Shown in pieces: positions 1-7,330 of a stretch of DNA of 7,820 nucleotides. The stretch covers positions 1 through 7,820 of the forward strand of contig CALLQJ010000106.1 of NCBI GenBank assembly GCA_938014865.1, given 5' to 3'. This stretch comes from an uncultured Fastidiosipila sp. (lineage in GTDB: Bacteria > Bacillota > Clostridia > Saccharofermentanales > Fastidiosipilaceae). Position 1 is the stretch's first letter; each line of letters begins with the position of its first letter. The notes under the pieces are model-generated. The model was not told where the DNA came from and searched no databases. It saw nothing but the letters and a program-made list of their open reading frames with translations. The position numbers and the translations under genes were made by a program.

Positions 1-1
1 G

Positions 2-634
2 GAAGTCATCTCCTCAATCGGGGTGGCCCTGGCGATGGTTCGTGAGATGGTCGAAAGAACCGCTCCGAACCCGACTGTAGAAGACATCGCCTCGATTAAA
101 CGCGAGGCCAAGGAACAGGCCATAAAGAGCGGGGCGGTCGAATCGACGATTGAGGTGACCGTGGAAATTGACGATCAGGCCCAAAAACTGACCGCCATTG
201 CCATGGGTTCAACCGAAGTCCGTTCGGCTGAAGCTGAAAACATCACCCTTGATCTGGCCAAAGAACTGGCCATAAAGACGATCAAAAATCCTGAACATGA
301 TCTTGAAGTGCTGCATGAAGACAAAGACAATCGTCAGATTCGTGTAGTGGATAATCAGGGCTTTATCAAGGTTCAGCGTCGTCACGGGGGCGGCATGATG
401 TCGACCTACTCGCGTCTGGAAGAAGATATCCCGGCGATCTGGGACGAGTACACCAACTACTCCAGCGAGATAAGGATCAATCCTGATCTCTTCATCATCG
501 ACGGGGTCCGGATTCTGGACTATTCGGGTCTTTCCGACGTGGAGCAGGCAGTCGGTCTGATTACGGCCGAGCTGGCCGACCACAAGCCGGATGATCCGCT
601 TTATATTCTGGCCACTAAAAACGGAATGTATTAA
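2..634 (+). CDS. C-terminal part of a diol-dehydratase-reactivase-like / hydantoinase-type ATPase (5' end outside window)
   Basis: The reading frame is open from the first bases of the window (E-V-I-S-S-I-G-V-A-L-A-M...) to a TAA at 632-634, so about 210 C-terminal residues are present and the true start lies upstream. The GTG at 23 is probably just an internal Val. From memory of the family, an S-S-I-G-V-A-L-A-M helix, a V-x-I-D-x-Q/R-x-x-x-x-A-x-A-x-G-x-T/S-E-x-R stretch (around D50-R67 counting from the GTG) and a final G-V-R-x-x-D-x-S-G-L...E-Q segment resemble proteins annotated as diol dehydratase reactivase ATPase-like. Those belong to the Hsp70/actin-fold ATPases that release damaged B12 from radical enzymes. 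The ATP-binding N-terminus is not visible, so ATPase activity is inferred from the family only. No B12 enzyme is seen in the window. The next gene starts 22 bases downstream on the same strand, probably co-transcribed. The family call is moderate; the coding call is strong. Confidence 0.55.
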   Translation, partial: EVISSIGVALAMVREMVERTAPNPTVEDIASIKREAKEQAIKSGAVESTIEVTVEIDDQAQKLTAIAMGSTEVRSAEAENITLDLAKELAIKTIKNPEHDLEVLHEDKDNRQIRVVDNQGFIKVQRRHGGGMMSTYSRLEEDIPAIWDEYTNYSSEIRINPDLFIIDGVRILDYSGLSDVEQAVGLITAELADHKPDDPLYILATKNGMY

Positions 635-656
635 TGTATAAATGAAATGAGTGCAC

Positions 657-1223
657 ATGCGTTTAGACGAAGCTTTAAAAATATCAGATGAAGCCTGGTA
701 CAAAACGCTGTTCAAAGCACATGATCTGCGGCGGCTTTCCGAAGAGGAGGTCGCTGCAGTTATTTCCGGCTCCATGCAGGCAGCAGAAATGCTCTGGGCT
801 AAATACGGCGATGCCTATGCCGAAAAAGGAGCGGAAGGCCTCTTGGACAGCTTCGGCGTCCGGGTCGTCGTGCAGTCCGAAAATCCTGCCACTAACCTGC
901 TGGCATTTTATGATCTGGATCAAAATGTTCTCCGGCTGCAAAGCCAATCCGTCCGCGCCTTCGGCAAGCGGATTGCCGACGCCGGCTGCGGGGATCTGGT
1001 CTCGCCGGAATGGCTGGCGCAGATGGTCCTGACGCACGAACTTTATCACGTCCTGGAAATGAACGAGGACGATATCTATACCTATCGTAAACTTATCACG
1101 CGTAAAATCTTATGCTTTGAAAAAAAAGAACGGCTGCCGGCGGCAAGTGAAATCGGCGCCTATCATTTCACGAAACTTGCCCTTAAGCCGGACTTTCCCC
1201 TTCTCTTTTTAGAAGAACTCTGA
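657..1223 (+). CDS. Small HExxH metallopeptidase-like protein, function unknown
   Basis: This is a 188-residue soluble protein without a signal peptide or membrane segment. Its clearest feature is H-E-L-Y-H at about residues 127-131, the HExxH signature of zinc metallopeptidases. About 33 residues later comes an S-E-I-G-A-Y-x-F segment whose Glu (about 165) could be the third zinc ligand of a gluzincin-like site; that assignment is inference. The N-terminal half is helical and acidic, and a V-R-V-V-V strand near residue 70 precedes the presumed catalytic helix. The ATG at 657 was chosen because the frame has a TGA at 648-650, leaving only a GTG at 651 as an alternative. Neither start has a clear Shine-Dalgarno sequence. 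The gene follows the reactivase-like gene by 22 bases and a candidate terminator begins at its stop codon, so the two probably form the end of one operon. I do not recognise a named family. It may be a peptidase or a zinc-binding domain without proteolytic activity. Confidence 0.7.
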   Translation: MRLDEALKISDEAWYKTLFKAHDLRRLSEEEVAAVISGSMQAAEMLWAKYGDAYAEKGAEGLLDSFGVRVVVQSENPATNLLAFYDLDQNVLRLQSQSVRAFGKRIADAGCGDLVSPEWLAQMVLTHELYHVLEMNEDDIYTYRKLITRKILCFEKKERLPAASEIGAYHFTKLALKPDFPLLFLEEL

Positions 1224-1252
1224 TCCGCAGGAACTTCCCTGCCTGATTTTTT
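1223..1252 (+). terminator. Candidate intrinsic terminator of the left-end operon
   Basis: Immediately at the stop codon of the HExxH gene, GCAGG (1227-1231) pairs with CCTGC (1238-1242) across a six-base loop. An outer ATC/GAT pairing (1223-1225 with 1245-1247) lies beyond a small internal loop. A run of six T follows at 1247-1252. The stem is short but the position and the T-run suit rho-independent termination. Confidence 0.5.
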
Positions 1253-1276
1253 CAAAAGAATTCCAAAAGGAAACAA

Positions 1277-1305
1277 GCACTCCGATTAGTGGGGGGCCGG
1301 AGTGC
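1277..1305. terminator. Hairpin in convergent spacer, possible bidirectional terminator
   Basis: GCACTCCG (1277-1284) and CGGAGTGC (1298-1305) form a perfect 8-bp stem with a 13-base loop that contains six G. On the minus strand the stem is followed by a T-rich stretch (TTGTTTCCTTTT), making it a reasonable terminator for the phosphorylase operon arriving from the right. On the + strand the following sequence is only weakly T-rich. Confidence 0.5.
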
Positions 1306-1341
1306 CTGTCTCATCTATTCCGTAAAGTCGAATTTCCGGAA

Positions 1342-1367
1342 AGAAATCCCGACCCTTCGGTATTTTT
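1342..1367. terminator. Second hairpin downstream of the phosphorylase gene
   Basis: AAATCCCGA (1344-1352) pairs with TCGGTATTT (1357-1365) with one C/T mismatch and a four-base loop. A G-T and an A-T pair can extend it outward. On the + strand the A-tract/T-tract arrangement looks like a terminator. On the minus strand it lies about 45 bases past the phosphorylase stop codon and could act there too. A GC-rich stretch with the palindrome GGCCGGCC (1389-1396) lies between this hairpin and the stop codon. Confidence 0.4.
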
Positions 1368-1412
1368 ATCTCGGAACGGCCCGCCCGAGGCCGGCCGCCC
1401 TTTTCTGAATGC

Positions 1413-3833
1413 TCAGATTTCGATTTCTACCTTGTATTCCTTCTTCCCTTCCGTGTACGGAACAACGGGGCCTTCAAAAGCTTCTCCGTCAAGGAGGAAT
1501 TTTTTATTGCCTGTTCTCTTCACACGAATCTTATAGACCGCCCCGCGGAAGACACGTTCCGCTTCATAAGAGGAAATCTCTTCCGGCAGGCAGGGATCTA
1601 TGCACAAACCTTCGAGCACCGGCCGGATACCGATGATGTACTGGCTGATGTTCACAAAGGTCCAGGCAGCCGTGCCGGTCAGCCAGCTGTTTTTGGCCTC
1701 CCCTTCACTTTGCGACGCCCGTCCCGCCACCGTCTGAGCATAGACGTAAGGCTCACTGCGGCGTACATCGGCGATCTCATTCTGATACGCCGGGCAGATT
1801 CTCTTATAAAGATCAAAGGCTTCGTCGCCCCTGCCCAAAACAGTTTCCGCAATAGAAACCCACGGGTTGTTATGGCAGAAAACAGAACCGTTTTCTTTGT
1901 AGCCCGGCGGATAGCTTGTGATCTCGCCGAGTTCTTTATGATAGCTCGTGTAGCACGGCGTCAGCAGTTCGGTACCGTAGGTCCCGAGCAGACGCTCCCG
2001 GACGGAATCAAGGGCTCGTTTCGCTTTGCCGCTTTCGACGCCCACCCCCGCCATGGCACAAAAGCCCTGCGGTTCAATGTAGATCTGCCCTTCTTCATTC
2101 TCATTCGAGCCGACCTTCCGGCCTGCTGCATCATAGGCTCTGAGGAAATGCTCCCCGTCCCAGCCCGCGTCTTCGATGGTATCGCTCATCTTCTGAACCG
2201 AAGCCCTGATCTCCGCTGCCTCCTCTTCTTCTCCGACGAGGTCCAACAGCTCGGCATACTCCGCGGCATATTTTACGAACATGCCGGCGATAAATACGCT
2301 TTCCGCCGTCGGACCCTCACTCGGCCCGGAGGTTTGGAAGCTTTCTCCGGGTGTTTCAGAGAAGCAGTTCAGATTCAGGCAATCGTTCCAGTCGGCGCGC
2401 CCGATCAGAGGCAGGCCGTGAGGACCGATATTGTTAAGGGTAAAATTGACGCTGCGGCGCAGATGTTCAAGCAGCGGTTTTTCGCTGCCCTCCTGATTGT
2501 TAAAAGGCGTCGGTTCATCCAAAATGCTCAGATCACCGGTTTCGGCAATATAAGCATAGGTGCAGCCGACCAGCCAGAGCGGATCGTCATTAAAGCCGCC
2601 GCCGATGTCGTTATTGCCGCGCTTGGTCAGAGGCTGGTACTGATGATAGGTACTGCCGTCTTCAAACTGAATAGAGGCAATATCCAGAATACGTTCACGG
2701 GCCCGCTCCGGGATCAGGTGGACAAAGCCCAGCAGATCCTGACAAGAGTCTCTAAAGCCCATCCCCCGTCCGATGCCGCTTTCAAAGTAGCTGGCCGAAC
2801 GGCTCATGTTAAAGGTCACCATGCACTGGTACTGATTCCAGATATTGACCATGCGATTCAAGGTCTTATCTTCGCTCTTGAATTTATAAGTGCTCAGGAG
2901 ATTCGTCCAGTAGCTCTTCAGCTCCTCAAGCGCCTCATCGGCCGCCTCGGGCTCGGAAAAACGCGCCAAGGTTTTCTTGGCTCCGTCCTTGCGGATCACA
3001 TTCGGCGCAATGAATTTCTTATCTTTCGGATTTTCCGCATAGCCGAGGGTGAAGACAAATTCTTTTTCTTCGCCCGGCTCGAGCGTCAGATCAACACGCA
3101 GGGCGGCAATCGGATACCAGCCGTGCGCAATGCTCTGATAGTTTTCTTCTTTTGTAACGGCGACCGGATTCATCCACTGATTGAATTTTCCGATAAATGT
3201 GTCGCGGTCGGTATCAAAGCCTGCCGCATCCGTATTGACGCCGTAGTAAGCATAATGATTCCGGCGCTCTCTGTATTCGGTTTTGTGGTAGACGGTATTG
3301 TCTTCTACCTCGACCTCCGCAATATTGAGATTTCTCTGATAATTGGTCGAGTCATCCGTGGCATTCCAAAGGCACCACTCCACCGCACCGGTCAGCTGAA
3401 CTGCTTTGGCTTCATCCCCCTCGTTCTTCAAGCGGAGTTTATGAACTTCACAGTTCTCGCCCATCGGAACGAAACAGGTCATTTCGGCACTGAGCCGGTC
3501 TTTTTCCCCGCGGATCACGGTATAGCCTAAACCGTGGCGGCAGCTGTAGTCGTCGAGCGCCGTATCGCAAGGGTGGTACGCCGGACTCCAGGCCTTCTTG
3601 CCTTTTTCTTTAACGTAGTAAAAGCGTGCGCCCACATCGGCCGGTACATTATTGTAGCGATAACGCAAGAGCCTCAAGAGCTTGGCGTCGCGGTAAAAGC
3701 AATAGCCGCCGCCGGTGTTGCTGATCAGGCCGAAGAACTCTTCATTGCCGAGGTAGTTGATCCACGGCAGAGGGGTCTCCGGGGTCGTGATGACATACTC
3801 GTTTCTTGCATCATCAAAATATCCGTACTGCAT
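1413..3833 (-). CDS. Cellobiose phosphorylase (GH94)
   Basis: This 806-residue cytoplasmic enzyme reversibly splits cellobiose with inorganic phosphate into alpha-D-glucose 1-phosphate and glucose. It matches my recollection of the Cellvibrio gilvus enzyme end to end, including the length and the opening Y-G-x-F-D-D...E-Y-V-I-T-T-P...P-W-I-N-Y-L-G. Expected domains are an N-terminal beta-sandwich (to about 270), a helical linker, an (alpha/alpha)6 barrel (about 330-725) and a C-terminal beta domain. Key residues seem intact by recalled alignment: sugar-site R345, R356 and D362, the W-N-D general acid D484, E637, and phosphate-site H654 and T719 (in S-W-L-T-G-T-A-A-W). No signal peptide is visible. 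AAAGGA at 3843-3848 lies nine bases before the ATG and overlaps the end of the permease gene, with a 6-base gap, so the genes are co-transcribed. Laminaribiose phosphorylases of GH94 share much of this pattern, so linkage specificity is likely but not proven. Cellodextrin phosphorylases are longer. Confidence 0.93.
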   Translation of the reverse strand: MQYGYFDDARNEYVITTPETPLPWINYLGNEEFFGLISNTGGGYCFYRDAKLLRLLRYRYNNVPADVGARFYYVKEKGKKAWSPAYHPCDTALDDYSCRHGLGYTVIRGEKDRLSAEMTCFVPMGENCEVHKLRLKNEGDEAKAVQLTGAVEWCLWNATDDSTNYQRNLNIAEVEVEDNTVYHKTEYRERRNHYAYYGVNTDAAGFDTDRDTFIGKFNQWMNPVAVTKEENYQSIAHGWYPIAALRVDLTLEPGEEKEFVFTLGYAENPKDKKFIAPNVIRKDGAKKTLARFSEPEAADEALEELKSYWTNLLSTYKFKSEDKTLNRMVNIWNQYQCMVTFNMSRSASYFESGIGRGMGFRDSCQDLLGFVHLIPERARERILDIASIQFEDGSTYHQYQPLTKRGNNDIGGGFNDDPLWLVGCTYAYIAETGDLSILDEPTPFNNQEGSEKPLLEHLRRSVNFTLNNIGPHGLPLIGRADWNDCLNLNCFSETPGESFQTSGPSEGPTAESVFIAGMFVKYAAEYAELLDLVGEEEEAAEIRASVQKMSDTIEDAGWDGEHFLRAYDAAGRKVGSNENEEGQIYIEPQGFCAMAGVGVESGKAKRALDSVRERLLGTYGTELLTPCYTSYHKELGEITSYPPGYKENGSVFCHNNPWVSIAETVLGRGDEAFDLYKRICPAYQNEIADVRRSEPYVYAQTVAGRASQSEGEAKNSWLTGTAAWTFVNISQYIIGIRPVLEGLCIDPCLPEEISSYEAERVFRGAVYKIRVKRTGNKKFLLDGEAFEGPVVPYTEGKKEYKVEIEI

Positions 3834-3839
3834 ATCGAT

Positions 3840-4715
3840 TTATCCTTTCACACTTCCTGCGGTCACACCTCCGATAATCGAGCGTGACAGGAAAATATAA
3901 ACTACAATGACCGGCAAAATCGCCAGAAGAATGAACATGTAAACCTTCCCCATATCAAATTTGGAGTAGTCTGCACTGCGCAGCTGCGCAATCATAATCG
4001 GCACCGTTTTCATGTGGGCCTTGTCCAGCAGGAGGGCCGGAATGAAGTAGTTATTCCAGGAAGCAACAAAGGAAAAAATCATTTGTACGGCAATGGCCGG
4101 CTTCAGGATCGGCAGAACAATGCGGTTGAAAGTTGCAAACTCATGCGAACCGTCCACGCGCGCCGCCTCTACCATCTCCAGGGGCAGCACCGATTCCATA
4201 TACTGCTTCATATAGAAGAAGACAATCGGTGAGGCAATGCCCGGAAGTATCAGGGGCAGGAAATTATTCGTCAGATGCAGCTTGTACATCAGCTGCACAA
4301 AGCCGACGGCGGATACCTGCGGCGGAATAACCATGACCGCCATGATGAAGGTAAAGGCCGCTTTTTTCAGCTTAAACTGATACGCATGAATGCCGTAGGC
4401 CGTCAGGGCCGAAAAGTAGGTGGCCAGGATGGCGGATAAGGCCGCCACCACAAAGCTGTTGACCAAGCCTCTGGGAATATTGATGGACGCATCGTTCCAG
4501 GCATTCTTCAGGTTATGAATAAAGTTTCCGCCCGGCAGGAGGGTAAAGCCCGCCTGCAGCTGTGAGTTGGACCGTGTCGCGTTAATCAGCAGCAAATAAA
4601 AGGAGAAGAGACACAAGATCGTAATGATGATCAGGAAAAGATAAGCGAAAAATCTCCTTACGCCGATGCTTTTGGCTTCGCTCGCCGTATTGTTTTCAAT
4701 CGTAGTATTCGTCAT
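3840..4715 (-). CDS. Carbohydrate ABC transporter permease, MalG type
   Basis: This is one of the two membrane subunits of a sugar ABC importer. Six hydrophobic segments are visible in 291 residues: roughly 22-44, 84-107, 120-141, 152-169, 205-219 and 259-276. The cytoplasmic EAA loop lies near residues 180-206, with E-A-A-R-V-D-G followed by L-P-I-L-K-P; it docks the ATPase. The ending G-G-V-T-A-G-S-V-K-G is typical of MalG/LacG-type subunits. An in-frame GTG at 4724 would add three residues, but GGAGGA (4725-4730) directly abuts it, whereas the ATG at 4715 sits nine bases away, so the ATG was chosen. The gene lies 18 bases after the MalF-type gene and 6 bases before the phosphorylase gene, which supports import of the phosphorylase's disaccharide substrate. 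No ABC ATPase is encoded in the operon. Confidence 0.93.
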   Translation of the reverse strand: MTNTTIENNTASEAKSIGVRRFFAYLFLIIITILCLFSFYLLLINATRSNSQLQAGFTLLPGGNFIHNLKNAWNDASINIPRGLVNSFVVAALSAILATYFSALTAYGIHAYQFKLKKAAFTFIMAVMVIPPQVSAVGFVQLMYKLHLTNNFLPLILPGIASPIVFFYMKQYMESVLPLEMVEAARVDGSHEFATFNRIVLPILKPAIAVQMIFSFVASWNNYFIPALLLDKAHMKTVPIMIAQLRSADYSKFDMGKVYMFILLAILPVIVVYIFLSRSIIGGVTAGSVKG

Positions 4716-4724
4716 TTCAAGCAC

Positions 4725-4730
4725 TCCTCC
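4725..4730 (-). promoter_or_regulatory. Ribosome binding site that fixes the MalG-type start
   Basis: On the minus strand this reads GGAGGA, preceded by two more G. It lies nine bases upstream of the ATG at 4715 and touches the alternative GTG at 4724, which rules that GTG out as a practical start codon. Confidence 0.8.
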
Positions 4731-4733
4731 CCT

Positions 4734-5675
4734 TTATCTTTGCCGTGACAGCGTGCGGTACACTACAAGGCTCAGCAGGCCCGAAATAATGAACAGTACC
4801 ACACTGACTGCGCCTGCCATACCGTAGTTTTTACTGGTCGTTAAGAAATTGTTGAGATACATCACCATGGTCATGCTGGTGCGGTCCGGCATGCCCTGGC
4901 CGAGCGTCAGAATCTGCGGCACATCAAACATCTGCAGTCCGCCGATTAACGCCGTGATAATAACGTAGACAAGAATCGGCGTCAGAAGCGGCAGGGTCAC
5001 CCGGAAGAAAACATTCAGTGCATTCGCTCCGTCAATCTCTGCGGCTTCGAAAAGCGCCTGATCGATCCCCATGATGCCGGCCATCAAAACAATGGTCGTA
5101 TTCCCGAACCACATCAGGAAGTTCATAAAGGCAATCAGCGTTCGTACCGAAATTGTCTTGCTGAAGAAATCAAACGGTTTATCGAGGAAGCCGGCCTGCT
5201 GCAGGAGCTGGTTGATCGGCCCGACATTCGAAAAAATCGTAAAGAAGAGCATCGAAAAAGCAGACGCCATGATCAGATTCGGCATGTAAATCACCGCTTT
5301 AAAGAAGCTCTGCCCTTTAATCCTGAGACGGTAATTCGTGAAGATAACCGCCAGCAAAAGCGCGACGATGATCTGAGGAATTGCCCCCATCAGCCAGAGA
5401 ATCATGGTATTGCCGAAATATTTCAGAATACCGATATTCCCCGTATTGTCTCTGGAAAATAACTTGACGTAGTTGGCCAGGCCGACGAACTTCGGACCGA
5501 CCTGCGTCAGGCCGTCACGGTAGTTCATAAAGAAACTGTTGTAAATGGTGAGCAGCTGCGGAATGAACGTACATGTGATATAAGCGATAAAAAACGGCGC
5601 TATGAAGATGTACCCCCATTTTGCGTAGCTGACTCCCTTCCCTCCGGAGCGCTTGCGCTCATCGAGCTTATTCAT
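4734..5675 (-). CDS. Carbohydrate ABC transporter permease, MalF/UgpA type
   Basis: This is the partner membrane subunit of the sugar importer, 313 residues. After a basic cytoplasmic N-terminus (M-N-K-L-D-E-R-K-R) come about six membrane segments near residues 21-43, 87-112, 126-150, 178-200, 229-249 and 286-307. The EAA loop, which contacts the ATPase, lies near 207-233 with E-A-A-E-I-D-G then L-P-L-L-T-P. The segment R-x-x-x-x-x-A-V-I-Y-M-P (about 118-131) is typical of this subunit in Firmicutes. The ATG is preceded by TCCTCC on the + strand (5682-5687), that is, GGAGGA six bases upstream. The solute-binding protein gene lies 206 bases upstream with a strong stem-loop between, so the permeases may be expressed at a lower level than the binding protein. 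Substrate specificity comes from context, not from this sequence. Confidence 0.93.
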   Translation of the reverse strand: MNKLDERKRSGGKGVSYAKWGYIFIAPFFIAYITCTFIPQLLTIYNSFFMNYRDGLTQVGPKFVGLANYVKLFSRDNTGNIGILKYFGNTMILWLMGAIPQIIVALLLAVIFTNYRLRIKGQSFFKAVIYMPNLIMASAFSMLFFTIFSNVGPINQLLQQAGFLDKPFDFFSKTISVRTLIAFMNFLMWFGNTTIVLMAGIMGIDQALFEAAEIDGANALNVFFRVTLPLLTPILVYVIITALIGGLQMFDVPQILTLGQGMPDRTSMTMVMYLNNFLTTSKNYGMAGAVSVVLFIISGLLSLVVYRTLSRQR

Positions 5676-5838
5676 GAGATATCCTCCCTGATTTTTGAAA
5701 ACAGACTTACAGAACAGATGAGAAAAATTCGCAGTGACAGTTCACAAAACATTACTTGTCTGATGTTTCTTCGGAATGCTCCCGGGAAATCGAGTGATGC
5801 TCTCTGAGCAGTCTCTGCGCGGGTTCTTAGATAATAGT

Positions 5839-5865
5839 CCGGGGCAGGCGGCAGGCCCGCCCCGG
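5839..5865 (-). other. Strong intercistronic stem-loop after the binding-protein gene
   Basis: CCGGGGCAGGC (5839-5849) and GCCCGCCCCGG (5855-5865) form an 11-bp stem around a five-base loop. The single non-complementary position becomes a G-U wobble in the minus-strand transcript. It starts 17 bases past the binding-protein stop codon. The minus-strand sequence after it (ACTATTATCTAAG) has no U-run, so it looks more like an RNA-stabilising or partial-attenuation element than a full terminator. Such elements are known between binding-protein and permease genes, for example malE-malF of E. coli. The remaining gap, 5676-5838, holds only a weak TGCTC/GAGCA hairpin (5798-5810) and the permease ribosome binding site; I see no convincing promoter. 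Confidence 0.7.
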
Positions 5866-5881
5866 TCGAAGGTTTAATCCC

Positions 5882-7306
5882 TTATGAAGGGGTATTGATG
5901 GCCGGATAAGTCTCGTTCACGTAGTTGTAGAAATTCTGCAGTGCCGTGTCTTTATCAACAGAGCCTCTGAAGTATTCCTGCATAGCGGTCTGGAGACCTT
6001 CGTTCAGCAGCTGATCATAGATCGTCTGGTTTTCGAACTTGATGTTCTTAGCCAGGTCGACAAATACTGCCGTATCATTCTGGCCGCCCAGGAATTCGTT
6101 GCCGTATTCCGGATCTTCACCGAACTTCTGGTTCACAACCTGATTATTGCTGAACTGCATCTGCTCGGATACGAGCTTGGAGCATACATCTTCATCGTTA
6201 ATGAAGGTATTCATCACGTCTGCAACCATGGTCGGGTTGTCGGTGCCGGCAGGCGCCAGAAGCCAGGTGCCGCCCCAGAAGTGTGCCTGAGGCCCTTCAA
6301 TGATGGCCCAGTCGCCGTAGCTGCCCTTTTCAGGATCCATGGCATTTTCCATGCTGAAGTTGTAGTACCAGGCAGGACCGAAGAAGCACATGGTCTTGCC
6401 GTCTTCAAACATTTGATTGTTTTTCTCATCGTCCCAGATACCCGCTGTCAGCGTGTAATCATTCTCGATGAATTCTTCTGTCTGATCGATCCAGTCCAGG
6501 ATCTGCTGGTCAAACTGCAGATTATTCTCTTCATCAACCCAAGGGGAGGTGACGTTGTTGGAGAATGCACGATAAGTCTCGGCGAAAGAAGCGGTCATCA
6601 GATAGCCTTTATCTTTGGCGTCGCCCGCGACTTGCTCAAACTTATCCCAGCTGTCAAGTTTTTCCTGTACTTCTGCCGGATCATCGGTGCCGAGCACGTC
6701 TTGCGCAATCGAACGACGATAGATCAGAGCGGACGGGCAGCACTGGAAGGAAACGCCTTTGGTGACGCCGTTATCATCCGATGCAGCCTGTACGGTGTAC
6801 TCATACGCCGTGCTGAAATCGGTAACGCCTAAGGGCGCTACATCCTGCGTATATTCCGAATTGGTGTACTTCAGAATATAGTCAGCCTCGGCCAGGAAAA
6901 GGTCGACCTTGTCATCATCCGCAGCCGTCTCCTGATTCAGAAGCGCCTCGTCAAGTTTCTGCTGATAAGCGCCGTCCTGACTGGGTGTGATAATCCAGTT
7001 TACGGTAATCCCTTCCGGGACCTCGTAGTACTCTTCAAAGAAACCTTTGAACTCTTCGTTCCAGGCATAGATGTTAAACACGCTGCCTTCGTCGTTTTGA
7101 ACTTCTGCATCGGTTTCTTTTTCCGTCTCTTTTTCCGTTTCTTTTTCGGTCTCTTTTTCGGTCTCTTTTTCGGTCTCTTTTTCTGTCTCTTTTTCTTCCT
7201 GCTTGGTGTCATCGACAGGATCTTTGTCCTTCGAATCGTTGCCGCCGCAGGCAGCCAGACTGAAGACCATGCTGACTGCTAAAAGATTGACTAATAGTTT
7301 CTTCAT
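5882..7306 (-). CDS. Sugar ABC transporter solute-binding lipoprotein (family 1)
   Basis: This 474-residue lipoprotein captures the sugar outside the cell and delivers it to the two permeases. It opens with K-K, a hydrophobic stretch and a lipobox S-L-A-A-C; Cys20 would be lipidated. Residues 38-65 are seven exact E-K-E-T repeats, an acidic/basic tether between lipid anchor and binding domain. The rest has the usual two-lobe family 1 pattern: F-N-I-Y-A-W at 77-82, D-L-F-L-A-E-A-D near 135-142, a ligand-site-like F-F-G-P-A-W-Y near 308-314 and W-G-G-T-W at 344-348. The aromatic residues suit stacking on sugar rings. Four Cys follow the lipobox, two of them adjacent (189-190). The ATG at 7306 was chosen because GGAGGA (7313-7318) is six bases upstream and the signal peptide starts there, although the frame stays open to 7423. 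Cellobiose or a short cello-oligosaccharide as ligand is inferred from the phosphorylase in the same operon. Confidence 0.92.
   Translation of the reverse strand: MKKLLVNLLAVSMVFSLAACGGNDSKDKDPVDDTKQEEKETEKETEKETEKETEKETEKETEKETDAEVQNDEGSVFNIYAWNEEFKGFFEEYYEVPEGITVNWIITPSQDGAYQQKLDEALLNQETAADDDKVDLFLAEADYILKYTNSEYTQDVAPLGVTDFSTAYEYTVQAASDDNGVTKGVSFQCCPSALIYRRSIAQDVLGTDDPAEVQEKLDSWDKFEQVAGDAKDKGYLMTASFAETYRAFSNNVTSPWVDEENNLQFDQQILDWIDQTEEFIENDYTLTAGIWDDEKNNQMFEDGKTMCFFGPAWYYNFSMENAMDPEKGSYGDWAIIEGPQAHFWGGTWLLAPAGTDNPTMVADVMNTFINDEDVCSKLVSEQMQFSNNQVVNQKFGEDPEYGNEFLGGQNDTAVFVDLAKNIKFENQTIYDQLLNEGLQTAMQEYFRGSVDKDTALQNFYNYVNETYPAINTPS
7113..7196 (-). repeat. Seven-copy 12-bp in-frame tandem repeat
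   Basis: On the + strand seven consecutive units follow the pattern GTYTCTTTTTCN (unit starts 7113, 7125, 7137, 7149, 7161, 7173, 7185), differing only at the third and last base. They encode the (EKET)7 tether of the binding lipoprotein. The variation is confined to synonymous third codon positions, so the protein repeat is exact while the DNA repeat is not. Confidence 0.95.
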
Positions 7307-7312
7307 TCTTTT

Positions 7313-7318
7313 TCCTCC
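7313..7318 (-). promoter_or_regulatory. Ribosome binding site that fixes the binding-protein start
   Basis: The minus strand reads GGAGGA six bases before the ATG at 7306. This supports the lipoprotein start there over any start in the 39-codon upstream extension, which has no signal-peptide character. Confidence 0.85.
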
Positions 7319-7330
7319 ATCCAATTTATA

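Noticed and set aside
1710..3530. A 606-codon open frame on the + strand inside the phosphorylase gene
   Set aside because: It lies wholly antisense to a gene with strong family conservation, its translation has no recognisable domain, and I saw no ribosome binding site. Long antisense frames are common opposite GC-biased codon use.
7113..7196. The tandem repeat as a CRISPR array
   Set aside because: Units are 12 bases and contiguous without spacers, in frame within a gene.
7097..7282. A Phe/Leu-rich 61-codon + strand frame resembling a membrane peptide
   Set aside because: It is the complement of the EKET-coding tandem repeat, so its hydrophobicity is a by-product of the A/G-rich coding strand.
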